From Sarcophilus harrisii (Eukaryota > Chordata > Mammalia > Dasyuromorphia > Dasyuridae), in NCBI RefSeq assembly GCF_902635505.1, contig NC_045430.1:274532681-274596680 (forward strand): DNA of 64,000 bases, read 5' to 3'. Numbering within the stretch: the first letter of the stretch is position 1; every line of letters starts with the position of its first letter. The position numbers and the translations under genes were made by a program. Of the stretch, positions 22,172-33,544 are shown one piece after another. Under the pieces are notes generated by a model. The model was not told where the DNA came from, ran no database searches, and saw nothing but the letters and a program-made list of their open reading frames with translations.

Positions 22172-22455
22172 CTTGGAGGAGGAAGAGGAGGAAGACAAGC
22201 AGGAGAAAGAGAAAGAGGAGGAGGAGGAAGAAGAAGGAGGAGAAGAACCATTTACATACTTTAAGGTTTACAAGGTATCTTACAATATTATTTTATCCTC
22301 ACAACAACCCTAGGAGGGAGGTGTTAATATTATTCTCACTTTTACAGATGAAGAAACTGAGGTACACTCGCTTAGGTCACACAGCTGGGAAGCATCTAAG
22401 ACAGAATTAGAATTCAAGTTTTCCTGATTGCAAGTGCAGTAGTCTATCCACTGAG
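22172..22455 (-). mobile_element. Purine tract and MIR-type SINE
   Basis: A GGA/GAA-rich tract (22172-22246) leads into CATTTACATACTTTAAGG, ACTTTTACAGATGAAGAAACTG and AGTCTATCCACTGAGC, a reversed MIR. The Glu/Lys-rich open frames here come from the purine tract. Confidence 0.7.
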
Positions 22456-22792
22456 CACACACACACACACATCACATCACATCACATGCAATTTTGTCCG
22501 TGCTGATAGAAAACTATTGATTTTAAATAGTTCCAGGCTCCTATTTCCAGCCTCAGGAGGCCATTTTAAAAACTTACACATAACTGAATAAGAAAATATC
22601 CATTTAAGACCAAATTTTAAGTTGTTTTTTTCTCATAAAGAGTAAATTATCCATGAAATTAATATTGGTGCATTCGTAGCAGCAACATATCTGTAACATC
22701 AGGCACTTGTAGCAGATCTGGATATCATAAGATGTTCCCAATGTCTCTCCAGGCGAAGCTTTTTGATAATATGGGAATTTACAAGCTTTCTA

Positions 22793-22839
22793 TTAGATAG
22801 GTAGATAGATAAATGATCAACAGATAGATAGATAGCTTG

Positions 22840-22892
<53 letters not shown>

Positions 22893-23325
22893 AGACTGGA
22901 TGGATAGACAGATAGAGATAGATAGGATAAATAGATAGCTTGGATAGATGGATAGATAGATAGATAGATAGATAGTTTAGATAGATGATAGATAGATAGC
23001 TTGGAGAGAAAAAAGAGAGAGAGATTGGATGAATAGATAGAAAGAGATAGATAGGATAAATAGCTTGGATGGATGGATGGATAGATAAATAGATAAATAG
23101 TTTAGATAAATAGATGGATGATAGTAAAATAGATAGTTTAGAAAAGATAGAAAAATAGATTAGATAGATGGATAAATAGATATAGATAGATAGATTAGAT
23201 AGATAGATGATAGAAAGATAGATATAGATAGATAGTTTAGAAAGATAGAAAAATAGATAGATTAGATAGCTGGATAGATAGATAGCTTAGATAGATAGAT
23301 AAACATGTAGATACACATATAAATA
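22793..23325. repeat. GATA tetranucleotide array with embedded GA run
   Basis: About 530 bases of GATA/TAGA repeats with a (GA)n run at about 22842-22889. GATAGCTTGG and GATAGTTTAG recur as spacer words, giving a loose higher-order pattern. An AC repeat lies nearby at about 23387-23407. Confidence 0.95.
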
Positions 23326-23469
23326 TACATATAGATATAAACACATGCAAACAGCTTTCTAGAAGGCAAAATAAGGGAGAGCAGTACACACACACACACA
23401 CACACACTAACCTTTGGGGACCCCTCTCCCCTAATTTATGGTCAGATAGTTCCAAAAATTGTCTTGCAA

Positions 23470-24060
23470 ATTTGCTCTTGTATTTTCAGGATAAATGGCT
23501 CTCGAGTCCCAGTGTTACAGTGGATACTCGGATTCCGGGATAGAGGAAAGGTGGCCATGATGGAGAGATCAGTGTTGTTGAGGAGATCAGTATTTGGACA
23601 GCGCCAACCACAGGAAAGACTCTTCCAGCTGGCGGCCCCCAAGCTGCCAGAGATACCAATGAACCTTGAAGGTCAAACTAAAGAGGAAAACCTTTGTGCG
23701 CATGGGGCAGGAGCGCTGCCTATTTGAAGGGAGATGGAATGTATTCACAGGACACAGCAGATGGGTCATTTGACTAGAACATAGCACGTGGGAAGGGCAA
23801 TGATGCTCAACCAGACCGGGAAGACAGGTCAAAGTCAGAATGTGGAGGATTTTTAAAGCCATATAGAGGAGTTGGCGTTCTATACTAGAAACAATAGGGA
23901 TCCATAGAAACTTCTTGAGCAAAGAAGTAACATGCTCACAGGTGTACTTTAGGAGTATTGGTTTAGGATCTTTTTGGAAGGTGGGTTGATGGGGAGAGGT
24001 AGAAGCAAGGACCCTAATGGCCTTCCCATTACTGCAATCCTCCAAAAGGCAGCAAAATAG
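23470..24060 (-). mobile_element. Possible L2 internal fragment beside unique sequence
   Basis: From about 23820: AATGTGGAGGATTTTTAAAG, GGGATCCATAGAAACTTC and AGTAACATGCTCACAGG resemble the reversed L2 region upstream of its 3' end. 23470-23700 shows nothing I recognise. Confidence 0.45.
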
Positions 24061-24264
24061 GTAGATAATGTTATATCTTGCATCTGATCAAGTCAGTCCT
24101 TAGATGAATGCCTACTGGTATTATTGTCTATCCCAGATCTCTTCAGTTTGTTAGAATTGCTCGAGTGATCAGTTGAAATGCAAGTTTTGTATTTATAGCT
24201 TTCCTCTAATCCACACCAAGGTTTTGTTTTTCTCTTTTTATTTTTTAAGTCCCAATCTCTAATT

Positions 24265-24690
24265 TTACAATAGTGAAGAACTTCCGATGTGGAATCTCCT
24301 TTCACTAATACAGATAGCATGTTGTCTCTGACTTTCAGTCTTAGAAAGTTGCCTAAAGATCTTGAGACCTGACCAAGTGGGTAGGTTTGAGTACAGTTTT
24401 AGTCTTAAAGGGTTGTCAGGGAGCAGCTGGGTGGTGCAGTGGATGGAGCACCAGCCCTGAAGTCAGGAACACCCGAGTTCAAATCTAGCCTCAGACACTT
24501 AACACTTCCTAGCTGTGTGACCCTGGGCAAGTCACTTAACCCCAATTGCCTCAGGGGAAAAAGATTTGTCAGGGAATAGTGAGAGGCGATTTGACTTGTT
24601 CTGAATCACACAGCTGGTATAAATTGATGTTTTGCTGACTTCTGTTTTGGCTCTCTACCCATTGGACCACACTGCTTCTCCCTGTCAGTC
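24265..24690 (-). mobile_element. CORE-SINE split by a younger SINE
   Basis: GAACTTCCGATGTGGAATC, TCAGTCTTAGAAAGTTGCC on the left and TCACACAGCTGG and ACTGCTTCTCCC on the right make one old SINE of a type also seen at 26035-26230 and 26545-26955. Confidence 0.6.
24421..24565 (+). mobile_element. tRNA-headed SINE, inserted
   Basis: GAGCAGCTGGGTGGTGCAGT to AACCCCAATTGCCTCAGGGG. The target duplication TTGTCAGGGA is at 24413-24422 and 24566-24575, so its first bases overlap the left copy. Confidence 0.9.
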
Positions 24691-24879
24691 AGCTGATGAA
24701 GATGCTCATTCATCATGAATGTGAAAACGAGCATTTGCCCTTAAGTGAACATGATTCAGTGTCTCAGATCCTGGTCATCATTATATAAAATTCAGGTCCT
24801 CAGCCTTCAAAGAGGAAAACTAGATATTGAATGTAACTCAGCATTATCTACCTTTGATTCCAGGGCCTTGAAACTCTAT

Positions 24880-25065
24880 CGAGGATGATAGATGTAGACT
24901 GGAAAGGGTCCTCAGGGGCCATTTAGTCCAACCGCTTCATTTAACAAAGGGGGAAACTGAGGTTCAAAGATGTGAGATGACTTGTAAAAGATCACAGAGA
25001 TAAAGAGGCAGAATTTGAACCCAGGTCCCTTGATCTCAGAGCCCATGTTTCTTCCACCATTTCAC
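24880..25065 (-). mobile_element. MIR3-like SINE
   Basis: CTGGAAAGGGTCCTCAGGGG, TTTAGTCCAACCGCTTCATT, GGGGGAAACTGAGGTTC and a CTTCCACCATTTCACAC end. Confidence 0.75.
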
Positions 25066-25074
25066 ACATCTCTT

Positions 25075-25540
25075 GGGGCTGCAGCCATGTCTTTCCTCAG
25101 AACTCAAGGTTGATCTGCGTAGGGAGATGCCATTTCCAAAGTACTCCATGCCATGCAGGACTTTTCAGTTCAGTGACAAATGATAGCCCTGGAAAATATC
25201 ACTCCAGTTGTTCTCTGACGTTGGGGAGCCATAGAATGCCTCGGTCTCTCAAAATGATAAAGTAACTGCTATTAATGGAAGTGGCTTAGCGACCATTTTC
25301 TTCCTTGGAGTCTCGATTATTGAAGGAAATTAGAACAGAATCAGCAAACCTCGAGCGGAGTCCCGGCTATAAAACTGGAGGCTGTGGTGATTGTCCCCTT
25401 GGCCCCTTGTTCACTTGTCCCCCGTCCCACTGTAAAGCCAGCTATTCAGGAGGCAAGAGAGCCAGTATTACACAAAGTGCTTTCCCAGCCCTAAAACACC
25501 ATAGAACTTTGAGCATTCATCACTGCTGACAAAAGCCCAA
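25075..25540. other. Unassigned sequence
   Basis: No repeat or exon recognised. Confidence 0.35.
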
Positions 25541-25544
25541 CTGC

Positions 25545-25715
25545 TAATGAGGTTATGGAACACTTTACATGTGTTGTTTCATTTGACTCTCACACCATCC
25601 CATAAGGTAGACATTATTCTCAGCCCTGTCGTTCACTGAAGGGAACTAAAACTTGAGAGAATTTAAATTGCTTGGTCAAGGTCTTTTGGCCACTAATTGA
25701 GGTGAGATTTGGAAG
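25545..25715 (-). mobile_element. MIR-type SINE
   Basis: GGAACACTTTACATGTGTTG, CCCATAAGGTAGACATTATTC and AAATTGCTTGGTCAAGGTC in reversed order. Confidence 0.65.
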
Positions 25716-25764
25716 GCCCTTTGAGGAAGGAGAGAGAAAGGGATGTTTAGGTCTGATCAGGTGA

Positions 25765-25985
25765 GAAGTCTTAATCTTTCTTTGTGTCCCGGCCACCTTG
25801 GCGTCTGTCTGATGAAGCCTCGGAGGCCCTCCTCAGAATAGCGGCTTAAAATGCACAAAATAAAGTGTGTGGGATTATGCCGGAAACCGTTAGAGAGAAG
25901 TAGAGTTAGGAAAACTTTTTTTTTTTAAGTCCATAAACCTCAGATTAAAAAAAATCCCTCTAAATGGGATAAGTTCCTTTTCCTA
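25765..25985. mobile_element. hAT-like non-autonomous element
   Basis: AGTCTTAATCTTTCTTTGTGTCC, GTCTGATGAAGCCTCGGAGG, TGCACAAAATAAAGTGTGTGGG, and an end with CCATAAACCTCAGATTAAAA. Same family as 2175-2345 and 53795-53965. Confidence 0.6.
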
Positions 25986-26034
25986 CGGATATGACGATAA
26001 GGGAACTTTAGGGCAGGAAGGGAGCAACGGAGAT

Positions 26035-26230
26035 AGTTCAGGTATATTTCATCCATGTGAGGAACTCCTGGTATGGAAATTCTTTTCACTGACACACATT
26101 AAGAACTTGTTGATTATTATTCAGCACAGAAAGTTGCTTGAAGGCAGTGAAAGAGTAAATTAACAGCCTAGGTCCATACAGTCAGTAAATTTCAGAAACA
26201 GATCTCAAACCCACGTTTTCACAGTTCCAT
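26035..26230 (-). mobile_element. CORE-SINE
   Basis: GAGGAACTCCTGGTATGGAA, ATTCTTTTCACTGACACAC and AAAGTTGCTTGAAGGCA match the old SINE type at 24265 and 26545. Confidence 0.55.
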
Positions 26231-26544
26231 GCCCAGCAGTGGCCAGGCTGCCCCCAGCAGCTCAGGGGCACAGAGGGGAGAAGTTGCTGTAGAAAAGGAG
26301 TGCTGGCTTGAACCTTGGATCAAGGAGAGGACATGAGGAGATGCTTCCAGGTTTTTCCTGTAGGTGGACAAGGGTCTCCTCAAAGAATCTAGAGGGAAGC
26401 CATAAAATCTCAAAAGGAATTGAATTTATCTGGTTTTCTGGTGGAATCAGTCTCATTCACTTCACATGATGTTCTCCAGTATAAGCGTTTGACTCATGTG
26501 AGCACTCTTATTATTAGTAGCACTGGTATTTGGTCTGGACTGGT

Positions 26545-26955
26545 TATTTCATCTGTGTGTGGGACTTCCAGTATGGAGATTCCTTCCACTAATTTAGCTT
26601 TATGGCTCCTCTGCATCTACTCCTGAGGGTCTCAGAGACTTCTGGGCAGTGAAGGTGGGCTGGGTAAGGGAGACACTGAGAGGTTAAGTGATTTCTACTC
26701 ACTCGTTTTTTTTTTTTTTTTTGCAAGGCATTTGGGTTAAGTGACTTGCCTAAGTTCACACAGTTAAGTGTTAAGTGTCTGAGGCCACATTTGAACTCAG
26801 GTCCCCCTGCCTCCAGGAATGGTGTTTCTTTCCACCGTGACATCTTGCTGCCCCAAGGTTAAGTGATTTCCAGAGGGTCACACGGACAGCATATGTCTAA
26901 GGCAGCATTTGAACCCATGCTGACTCCAAAGACAGCCTTTTCCGCAGTGCGCTTC
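26545..26955 (-). mobile_element. CORE-SINE split by a younger SINE
   Basis: GGGACTTCCAGTATGGAGAT on the left and GGGTCACACGGACAGC and GTGCGCTTCTCCCG on the right are one old SINE interrupted at about 26696-26855. Confidence 0.65.
26696..26855 (-). mobile_element. tRNA-headed SINE, inserted
   Basis: A T run (26706-26722), then GCAAGGCATTTGGGTTAAGT to CATCTTGCTGCCCC. A 15-bp duplication AGGTTAAGTGATTTC is at 26681-26695 and 26856-26870. Its tail (CCTTGCAAAA when reversed) differs from the CCTCAG tail of most copies here. Confidence 0.85.
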
Positions 26956-27144
26956 TCCCGATAATGGGTTTAATTTGGGCCTCTTGCAAATTATATTAGG
27001 AAATAAGCCCCAGTGATAGATAAAATAAATTACAGACAGACTAGGAAGGAATTAATTAGGGGAAGCATTCCAAATGACTTCATATCAATCTAATGCTCTA
27101 ATTGACAGAAGAAAAAGGGATCATTTAGTTGGGACAATATCACT

Positions 27145-27357
27145 ATAATTCTAAGTCACACAAAGACCCCCCCTGAAACTCCCATTCAATAAGTGACTTT
27201 CGGTAATAAGGGCCCCTGAGTTAATCATTGAATCATAGTGTGATTGTCGTGATTTTTGATGCTTTCCACAAAATATTGAATCTGTGATTTTCAGTTGGCA
27301 AACTAGCTTATCGCCTGTTTAAGAAGGCTATTTCTATTAATTAAGAAGGATAATTTG
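27145..27357. repeat. Diverged 213-bp duplication, copy 1
   Basis: It begins ATAATTCTAAGTCACACAAA and contains GAGTTAATCATTGAATCATA and GATTTTCAGTTGGCAAACTA, all repeated 213 bases later. It shares no hallmark with the repeats nearby, so it looks like unique, AT-rich DNA. It lies 2.5-3 kb past the 3' end of NPY. Confidence 0.88.
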
Positions 27358-27541
27358 ATAATTCTAAGTCACACAAAGAAAGACCCCCTTCAATAAATGA
27401 CTTTCTGTAATAATGGCCCCCGAGTTAATCATTGAATCATAGTGTGATTGTCATGATTTTTGATGCTTCCCACAGAATATTGAATCGGTGATTTTCAGTT
27501 GGCAAACTAGCTTATTGCATGTGCTCATTAAGAAGGATAAA
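27358..27541. repeat. Diverged 213-bp duplication, copy 2
   Basis: This second copy is shorter (missing bases after the GACCCCC stretch and near the end) and carries scattered substitutions, so it is far older than the 481-bp duplication. The block GAGTTAATCATTGAATCATA is unchanged. Confidence 0.88.
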
Positions 27542-27894
27542 GCAGGAGTGCTCAAACTAGGGGATGTGCAAAGAGTCCCCAGGCTTCAGCCCAGCATGAC
27601 ACGTGAACAGGGCTCAGGGCCTCCGAGCGTCCACCCGGGGCTTTCAGGCTCTCCGGGGCAATATGGAGGCCGGAGTTTGGACAAGATTCATTGGTACCTG
27701 TGGTAGCTGTGCTGGGAAGTAGGATTCTAAAACACTTCATCCCACCACCTCATCGGTGAACTTCAGACTTCTGGATGCTAAATCAGACTTTCTGAGCCAG
27801 GATTCTCAGTAGTGGCCCGAAATAGTAGCCATTGCACCCACCGAGGACTAATCACTGAGAGAATAAACAAGAATTCTCTTTGTCCATGATCAAA

Positions 27895-28090
27895 GGGTCC
27901 CAGATTGAGAACTAGAAGGGACCTTAGAGACCAGCCAGTCCAACCCTCATTTTACAAACAAGGAAACTGAGGCCCAAGGAGGATAAGTGGCTTGCACAGG
28001 AGCATTTAGCTAATCAACACCGGAGGCCAGATTAGAACTCATCTCTTCCTGATGCAAGTCTACTGCTCTCTCCACTGTGCCTCCTAGAGT
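27895..28090 (-). mobile_element. MIR3-like SINE
   Basis: GAACTAGAAGGGACCTTAGA, AGTCCAACCCTCATTTTAC, GGAAACTGAGGCCCAAGGAG and TCTCCACTGTGCCTCC. Confidence 0.8.
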
Positions 28091-28772
28091 TGGTTAGAGA
28101 ATGCCAAAGATCCCATGTCCCTGCTACCAAAAGCTCCCCCCCCACACACACACACACTCTTCTTTTTACCAGCTTGTGTTAGATCCTCTAACAAGGATCT
28201 GGGGGTCTTTTTTTTTTAATTAGGCCTATGAGTTCATCAATGGAAGGAACTCTCAGTGAGGAAAAACCTGCTTTACCAACACAGATCAGTCCCAGACCTG
28301 TTTTAATTATTAAAGAGTTACTAGGGATCCCACAAGGGGAAGTGACTTGCCCGGGGTCATACAGCAAATATGTCACCTATAGAACTTGAAGGACAGAGCT
28401 CTGTCTATGACTGATGTCATTTCTTTGTTCTTTAAAATAATTTTAGGTGATGAATTGTGATTTGTTCAACTCAATGGGGTTTTGGAAATATTTTATTGGA
28501 AGCATTAACTTTGACCCAAAGTTAAAAGAAATGAAAATATGAGATCATTGGGCAATGGTGGAGTTAGGTAGACGATCCCTTGGAAAATATTGGAAGGGCA
28601 AAGGACTGCCAAACTAGGATGGGATAGGTTGCAATCTGCACCAGAGAAGAGACATCACGATTAACAGATGCACTGAAATGTTTGGGAGAAGGGGTGGCCA
28701 TGTCTTAGTGTCTGAAGCACCCTTGGCTAGGTAACCCGAGAGACAGCAAAGTTGGGCTTTTATTTCAGGATC

Positions 28773-28774
<2 letters not shown>

Positions 28775-28812
<38 letters not shown>
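28775..28812. repeat. GT dinucleotide repeat
   Basis: About 19 GT units without interruption. Confidence 0.97.
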
Positions 28813-28813
<1 letters not shown>

Positions 28814-28944
28814 CCTCCAATGATATCCTTCTTTGATGAGTCACAAGGACATGGAAGTGACCCTGAATTTTCCAAAGCACATGGCATCCAAGGCTGGCAG
28901 GGCCAACAGTGTTGCAAAGACTTTGAGGAAAAAGCTAGCAAAGT

Positions 28945-29095
28945 GGAGGGGATGAGTGGTACTATGGAGTCAAGAAGCCCTGAATTCAGATCCTGTCTCA
29001 GACACTTACTAGCTGTGTAACCCTGAGTAGTTCACTTTAACCTCTCTCTGGCTCAGTTTCCTTATCTGTAAAATGGGGATAATAATAAGGTAACC
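28945..29095 (+). mobile_element. MIR-type SINE
   Basis: AGAAGCCCTGAATTCAGATC, ACACTTACTAGCTGTGTAAC and CCTTATCTGTAAAATGGGG. A shorter, weaker MIR follows at about 29495-29605, and an L2-type 3' end at about 29735-29835. Confidence 0.75.
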
Positions 29096-30007
29096 TAGGA
29101 TGGGCATAGGGGATGGATAATGAGATGGATTTGGGGTGGGGAGAATATCCACATTGGTGAAGTAACACATGCATGTAAGTATCCAAGATGTAAGTACCCA
29201 AGTGGGCTGAGTGTAATCACTAAAGAAGAGGAAGAGTTTCCCAAATTTTACTATAATCTGTTCAACACATTCTATGTTGTGTCAAAAGTTAGTAAAGAAG
29301 ATTCCCTTCACTCCTTTCTTTATCTTTATATTGAAAGTAAGCTCATCCCCTGTAAAAGAGCATCACTACATAACCCAAATACTTACAGCCAAAACCTGGC
29401 TTCTGATCGTCCTCTGAAGTTTACTAGATATGGGACCCCAGGTTAGAAATCTCTTTCTGAGCCACAGATGACTACAATGATCACCTGATCACTGTTGTGG
29501 ACAGAACACTAGATCTGGAGTCAGAAAGACTTGTGTTCAAATCTTGCTTGTGGAGGACTCAGTGATTGGTGAGTTCTCTTCCAATTCTAAATCTGTGATT
29601 CTATGATCCTTTCAACAGAAAGCAAGAAGCTTCTGTAATAACACCATCAAAGTAACATGAAGAAATAAGATCTCAGACTTTTCCCAAACTGGCCATTACT
29701 CACCGGCATTACCAGTTCTTCTCCCATTTAAATATGAACCAACTGAAGGAGAGATTGTCTTGCTTGTTTGTATTTGTATCTCAGCACTTAACATAGCTCC
29801 TGGGCCCTGTAAGCACTGAACAAATACTCACTCTATGAACTAATTTGTCTTGGTCTCACTTAACAAATTCCCAGCTTTCTCTCCAAGAAAACCAAGGGAA
29901 CGAATGAGTAGATGCTGCTAGTGACTCTGATGAGGCCTCCGCAGAATTTCCTAACTCACAACCATCCCCACTCTGCTAATAGAAAATTTTCCTTTGCAGT
30001 TACATTT

Positions 30008-30170
30008 TTGAATGCATGGTAGTTTATTTAAACAAACATATATTTAAGACAATCACACGAAATAAACTTGGGGGCAAGGGGAGGGCAGCTACGTGCATCG
30101 AAAAGGTTGGTGGATCTAGGGAGACCAAGCTTCGTAGCCTGGGGTCGGGGGGAAAGAGCTGGGATTCCCA
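30008..30170 (-). other. NPY: NPY 3' UTR
   Basis: About 160 bases run from the stop codon to the expected cleavage point some 15-20 bases past the poly(A) signal. The distal end (GTTTGTTTAAATAAACTACC then ATGCATTC) closely resembles the end of the human NPY 3' UTR as I remember it, while the middle is not obviously conserved. The exact cleavage base is an estimate. Confidence 0.85.
30023..30028 (-). terminator. NPY: NPY polyadenylation signal AATAAA
   Basis: The minus strand reads TTTAAATAAACTACC, a canonical hexamer about 143 bases after the stop codon. A second AATAAA-like hexamer is not needed; an upstream TTTATTT on the minus strand near 30060 is not a signal on that strand. Confidence 0.9.
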
Positions 30171-30195
30171 TCACCACATGGAAGGGTCCTCAAAC
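30171..30195 (-). CDS. NPY: NPY coding exon 4: last residues and stop
   Basis: This short terminal coding piece was found by searching for the conserved end of the precursor. The acceptor is CCTCTTTTACAG, then G-TTT-GAG-GAC-CCT-TCC-ATG-TGG-TGA, completing an Arg codon and reading Phe-Glu-Asp-Pro-Ser-Met-Trp-stop. The human ending is Leu-Glu-Asp-Pro-Ala-Met-Trp. It joins exon 3 in frame and closes the precursor at exactly 97 residues. Confidence 0.95.
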
Positions 30196-30508
30196 CTGTA
30201 AAAGAGGAGAAGCAATAGTTTATAAAATGTTGAGACAGTGAGGAAGAAAGAAATGAAGTCCTAACTTGGCAGGTGGTCAAAGGACAAGGATAGGATTTCC
30301 CTGACAGGAAAGAAGTAAGGAAGGGAATCAGGAAATAGGGGGGAAACTGTTTCTGGGAGGTTTCATTACCAGTGGAATTAACTTATGGCTTTCTGAGGTT
30401 CAGGGATTATCCTATCCCCCCCCCAAGACTGTCATCCAGCAAATTGAGGACATTTCTGTTTTTTCCCCAAGTCATTTTATATTGGAAGAACTAAAATTTT
30501 ATATTCTG

Positions 30509-30602
<94 letters not shown>

Positions 30603-30606
30603 ACAC
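30509..30606. repeat. (CT)n(CA)n microsatellite in NPY intron 3
   Basis: About 25 CT units switch directly to about 20 CA units, 310 bases before the exon 4 acceptor on the transcribed strand's 5' side. Confidence 0.97.
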
Positions 30607-31314
30607 AATTCATAGACAATATCAAGTTTGGCCAGACTCACTCCTTCATTGTTCCTCCAAATGATTTCCTAATTTGAAAAGATGCTATCAGGATTCGATT
30701 AACTCTATTTTTTTTAAACCAGCCAAACTGAAGAATAAGAAATAAAGCCAGGCACAACTGTTTCTTTATTCTCCGGTCACTGCCTGGATCTTACCTTCTA
30801 GTTCCTGCTGGAACCAATAAAACGTACAAATTTAAACCTGATCCTGGAACAAATCTTCTGTTACTTTATAAGCATTTGGGGATCATCCTCGGAATTATCA
30901 GTCTCCTGATATTTCAGCCTGAATGGGTGAGCTCAATTAATGGGCAACAGGTCAAGGTAAAGAGCTTTCTTCTAGCACACCAGTGTCACACAAACAAAAG
31001 TCACAGATTGTGCCCTTAATCCTGGCCAAGGCTGAGAGATGGGTACGGGTGAAAGAAGGCTCCTGGCTCAATTCAAACTCAGCACAGGAGCTCAAAGCAG
31101 TTCTCTCTTTGGGGAGAAATCACAATGGCAAAACTGACATCCCCTGACAGAAAAAGGGGGGTTGTAGCGCTCCCTCCTGGTGAACCTTGTTCAAGATCAG
31201 TGTTGTAAAACTCTGTGAGAGCTAACTAATGCAGATCTGGCCCAGGACTGGTGAGGAGAAATAGAGGAAAGTTTAAGATAGATGAGGGAGGGCATCCTCT
31301 CTAAGGGAAAATAA

Positions 31315-31450
31315 ATGGTCCACTGGAAAAAGCACTGCATTTGGAGCTAGAAGATTAAGACTGCTTTGTGACCCCTGGATACGTCTGGGCTCTTCATTCA
31401 TAAAATGGAAAGAATGGGCTGGAAGGTTTCAGTTCAGACTCTGGGAACTG
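31315..31450 (+). mobile_element. MIR-type SINE fragments
   Basis: AGCACTGCATTTGGAGCTAG and CTTCATTCATAAAATGGAAAG; a second MIR lies at about 31820-31990 (CCTCAGTTTCCTCATCTGTT), and an L2-like tail at 31555-31590. Confidence 0.65.
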
Positions 31451-32684
31451 TTCAGAAGGTAGAACACTCAATTCCTTACATGCAATGATCTTCTCACTAT
31501 CTGATTTTTTACTACAAGCACAACACAACAAGCACAGTGCTTTTTTATATGTAGTAGCTGTCTAATAAATATTTGTTGAATTGATTTGAGTTGAGTTCTT
31601 GAAGGACCCTGGGTATCAATCGTAATTTAATTGTTATATAATATAATACAATATATTCTACATATGTTAATATCATTAATAGCAATTATAATCCTACAGT
31701 TCCAGGAAGTACTTGTCCAGTCTTTCTTTCATCTCTCCTATTCCTAGAAAACAAGCTGAGAGCTTGAGACATGAGCTAGTTGGCTCCATTCTCCAAGCAA
31801 TAGACAAGGTCCTAAGCAAGAATATGTATTTAGGACTCAGAGATCCGGAGTTTGTACCTCACCTTTGCCATGTGCTATCTCTATAACTTTGGATAAGTCC
31901 CTTCTCTCTGGACCTCAGTTTCCTCATCTGTTGAACAAGAGAAATTGGACTAGATCTGTGAGGTTTCTTCCAGCTTTACCCCTTATCATTCACAGAGAAT
32001 TCTAAAACTTCCATCTGTCTATAGTTGGAGTTGAATTTTTCACACATAAATCTTATAATGATTACTCGCCCAACCATTATAAATTGTCCAACATATAAGA
32101 CTGACCAAATCCAGAATCTGGTCATATCATCTTAAAGTGGTAGGCTCATTCTGGCCTCCTCCCTTCTGAATTTAAGTAAAGCAGAATGAAAAAGGAAAGG
32201 ATTTTTAAAAAACCTTTCACTTCCCTCTTTGGAAATGACAATAATTATCCTAATTATTATTTAATTTTTAAACCCCCAGTATTGAGTTTCAATTCCCTAG
32301 TGGATGGATCCATTTTGTTTCTCTTTCATGGATACATTCCTATATTTTGGGGTATATAGTAAAAAGATCAATGGCATCAAAAACAGCTGGATCCAAATCC
32401 CAATTCTTCCTTTCCTTAGTTGTATGATGTCTAGGTCAATTACCCTCTGCAAATCTGTTTCTTTATCTAAAGGAGATAACAATACTTTTCACATTAGAGA
32501 AATATTAGCTATTATTTCTCAATGTACTCTTTGAGTTTGATTTTTAATATTTCAATGAGAAATTTCAAAAAAAATATACACAATGGTCTGAAGTCTTAAG
32601 GGAGCCTTCCAGGAGCTTACGATCTGCTACATTGTTTTACATGGCCCAAATCGTATTCTCCATATAAATTTATATGACTATTAA

Positions 32685-32800
32685 GTTGGAGGGAGCCTTA
32701 AAGCTAGCTCTACTTTACAAACAGGGAAACTGAGGCTTGTGGAGTTGAAGTGACTTCCATGTCTTAGGTTAGGGGATGAGGGCTCAAGTCTGCTTCCTGA
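32685..32800 (-). mobile_element. MIR-type fragment
   Basis: GAGGGAGCCTTAAAGCTAGC, CTTTACAAACAGGGAAACTGAGGC in reversed MIR3 order. Confidence 0.55.
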
Positions 32801-33069
32801 TCCAGTACTCATCCAAGTATCCATGATGGATCTTTTAGTCAGTCACTATATTTTCCTACAAATCTTTCCATTCTTTCTTTAACACCACAGGGAAACTCTT
32901 TATTGTGTCTCTTAGAGGTTTGAGTCTGAAGTTCGTGAGCAGAACAGAACTATGCCTGAAGGCTAATCTTTTGGTACCTGAGATTTTCTAAAGGCACCCA
33001 AAACGCAGAGAACTTCAATGGAGGATGGAAGAAAAGGCTGCAAGGCCCTTGCTGGGAAAAGGTAGTATT

Positions 33070-33440
33070 TACAGTCTGCTCTTTTTGCTGACTCTCAAAG
33101 CTAAGAGGGACTTCAGAGATCATTTAACTTAACCTGTATCTGAACAGATTGAATCTCTGACCGGTGGGCTTCCAGCTTTTGCTTGAAGACTCCTACACAG
33201 AGTGAGCTCACTACCTGAGAGGATAATCCATTCGACTTTGAGATAGTTCTAATTGTTAGAAAATTTTTCCTTACATCAAAGCCTAAATCTATCATCCTAG
33301 AACTACAACCCATTTCTCCCAGTTCTATCTTCTGGGACCAAACAGAACAAAACTCACTCCTTTTCCACACAACAGCCCTTCTGATCTGGAAAAATGGTTC
33401 CCTATGTGTCCCAGAAAACTTTCACTTCAATGTCGTATTG
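33070..33440 (-). mobile_element. CR1/L3-type LINE fragment
   Basis: GAGGGACTTCAGAGATCATT, CAGCTTTTGCTTGAAGACTC, TTTTTCCTTACATCAAAGCC, TCTGGGACCAAACAGAAC and CAACAGCCCTTCTGATCTGG in order: the best-preserved CR1/L3 copy in the window. Confidence 0.78.
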
Positions 33441-33544
33441 CCCTTTTTTTCCCCCAAACATAACAATAATAATGTGTTTAATCTGTACACTGTAATCTTG
33501 TACTGGATGTTCCCATTTGTTGGATAATAATGATGATAATTATA

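Noticed and set aside
22116-22410. Glu/Lys- and Arg-rich small proteins
   Set aside because: They come from the GGA/GAA tract leading into a MIR copy.
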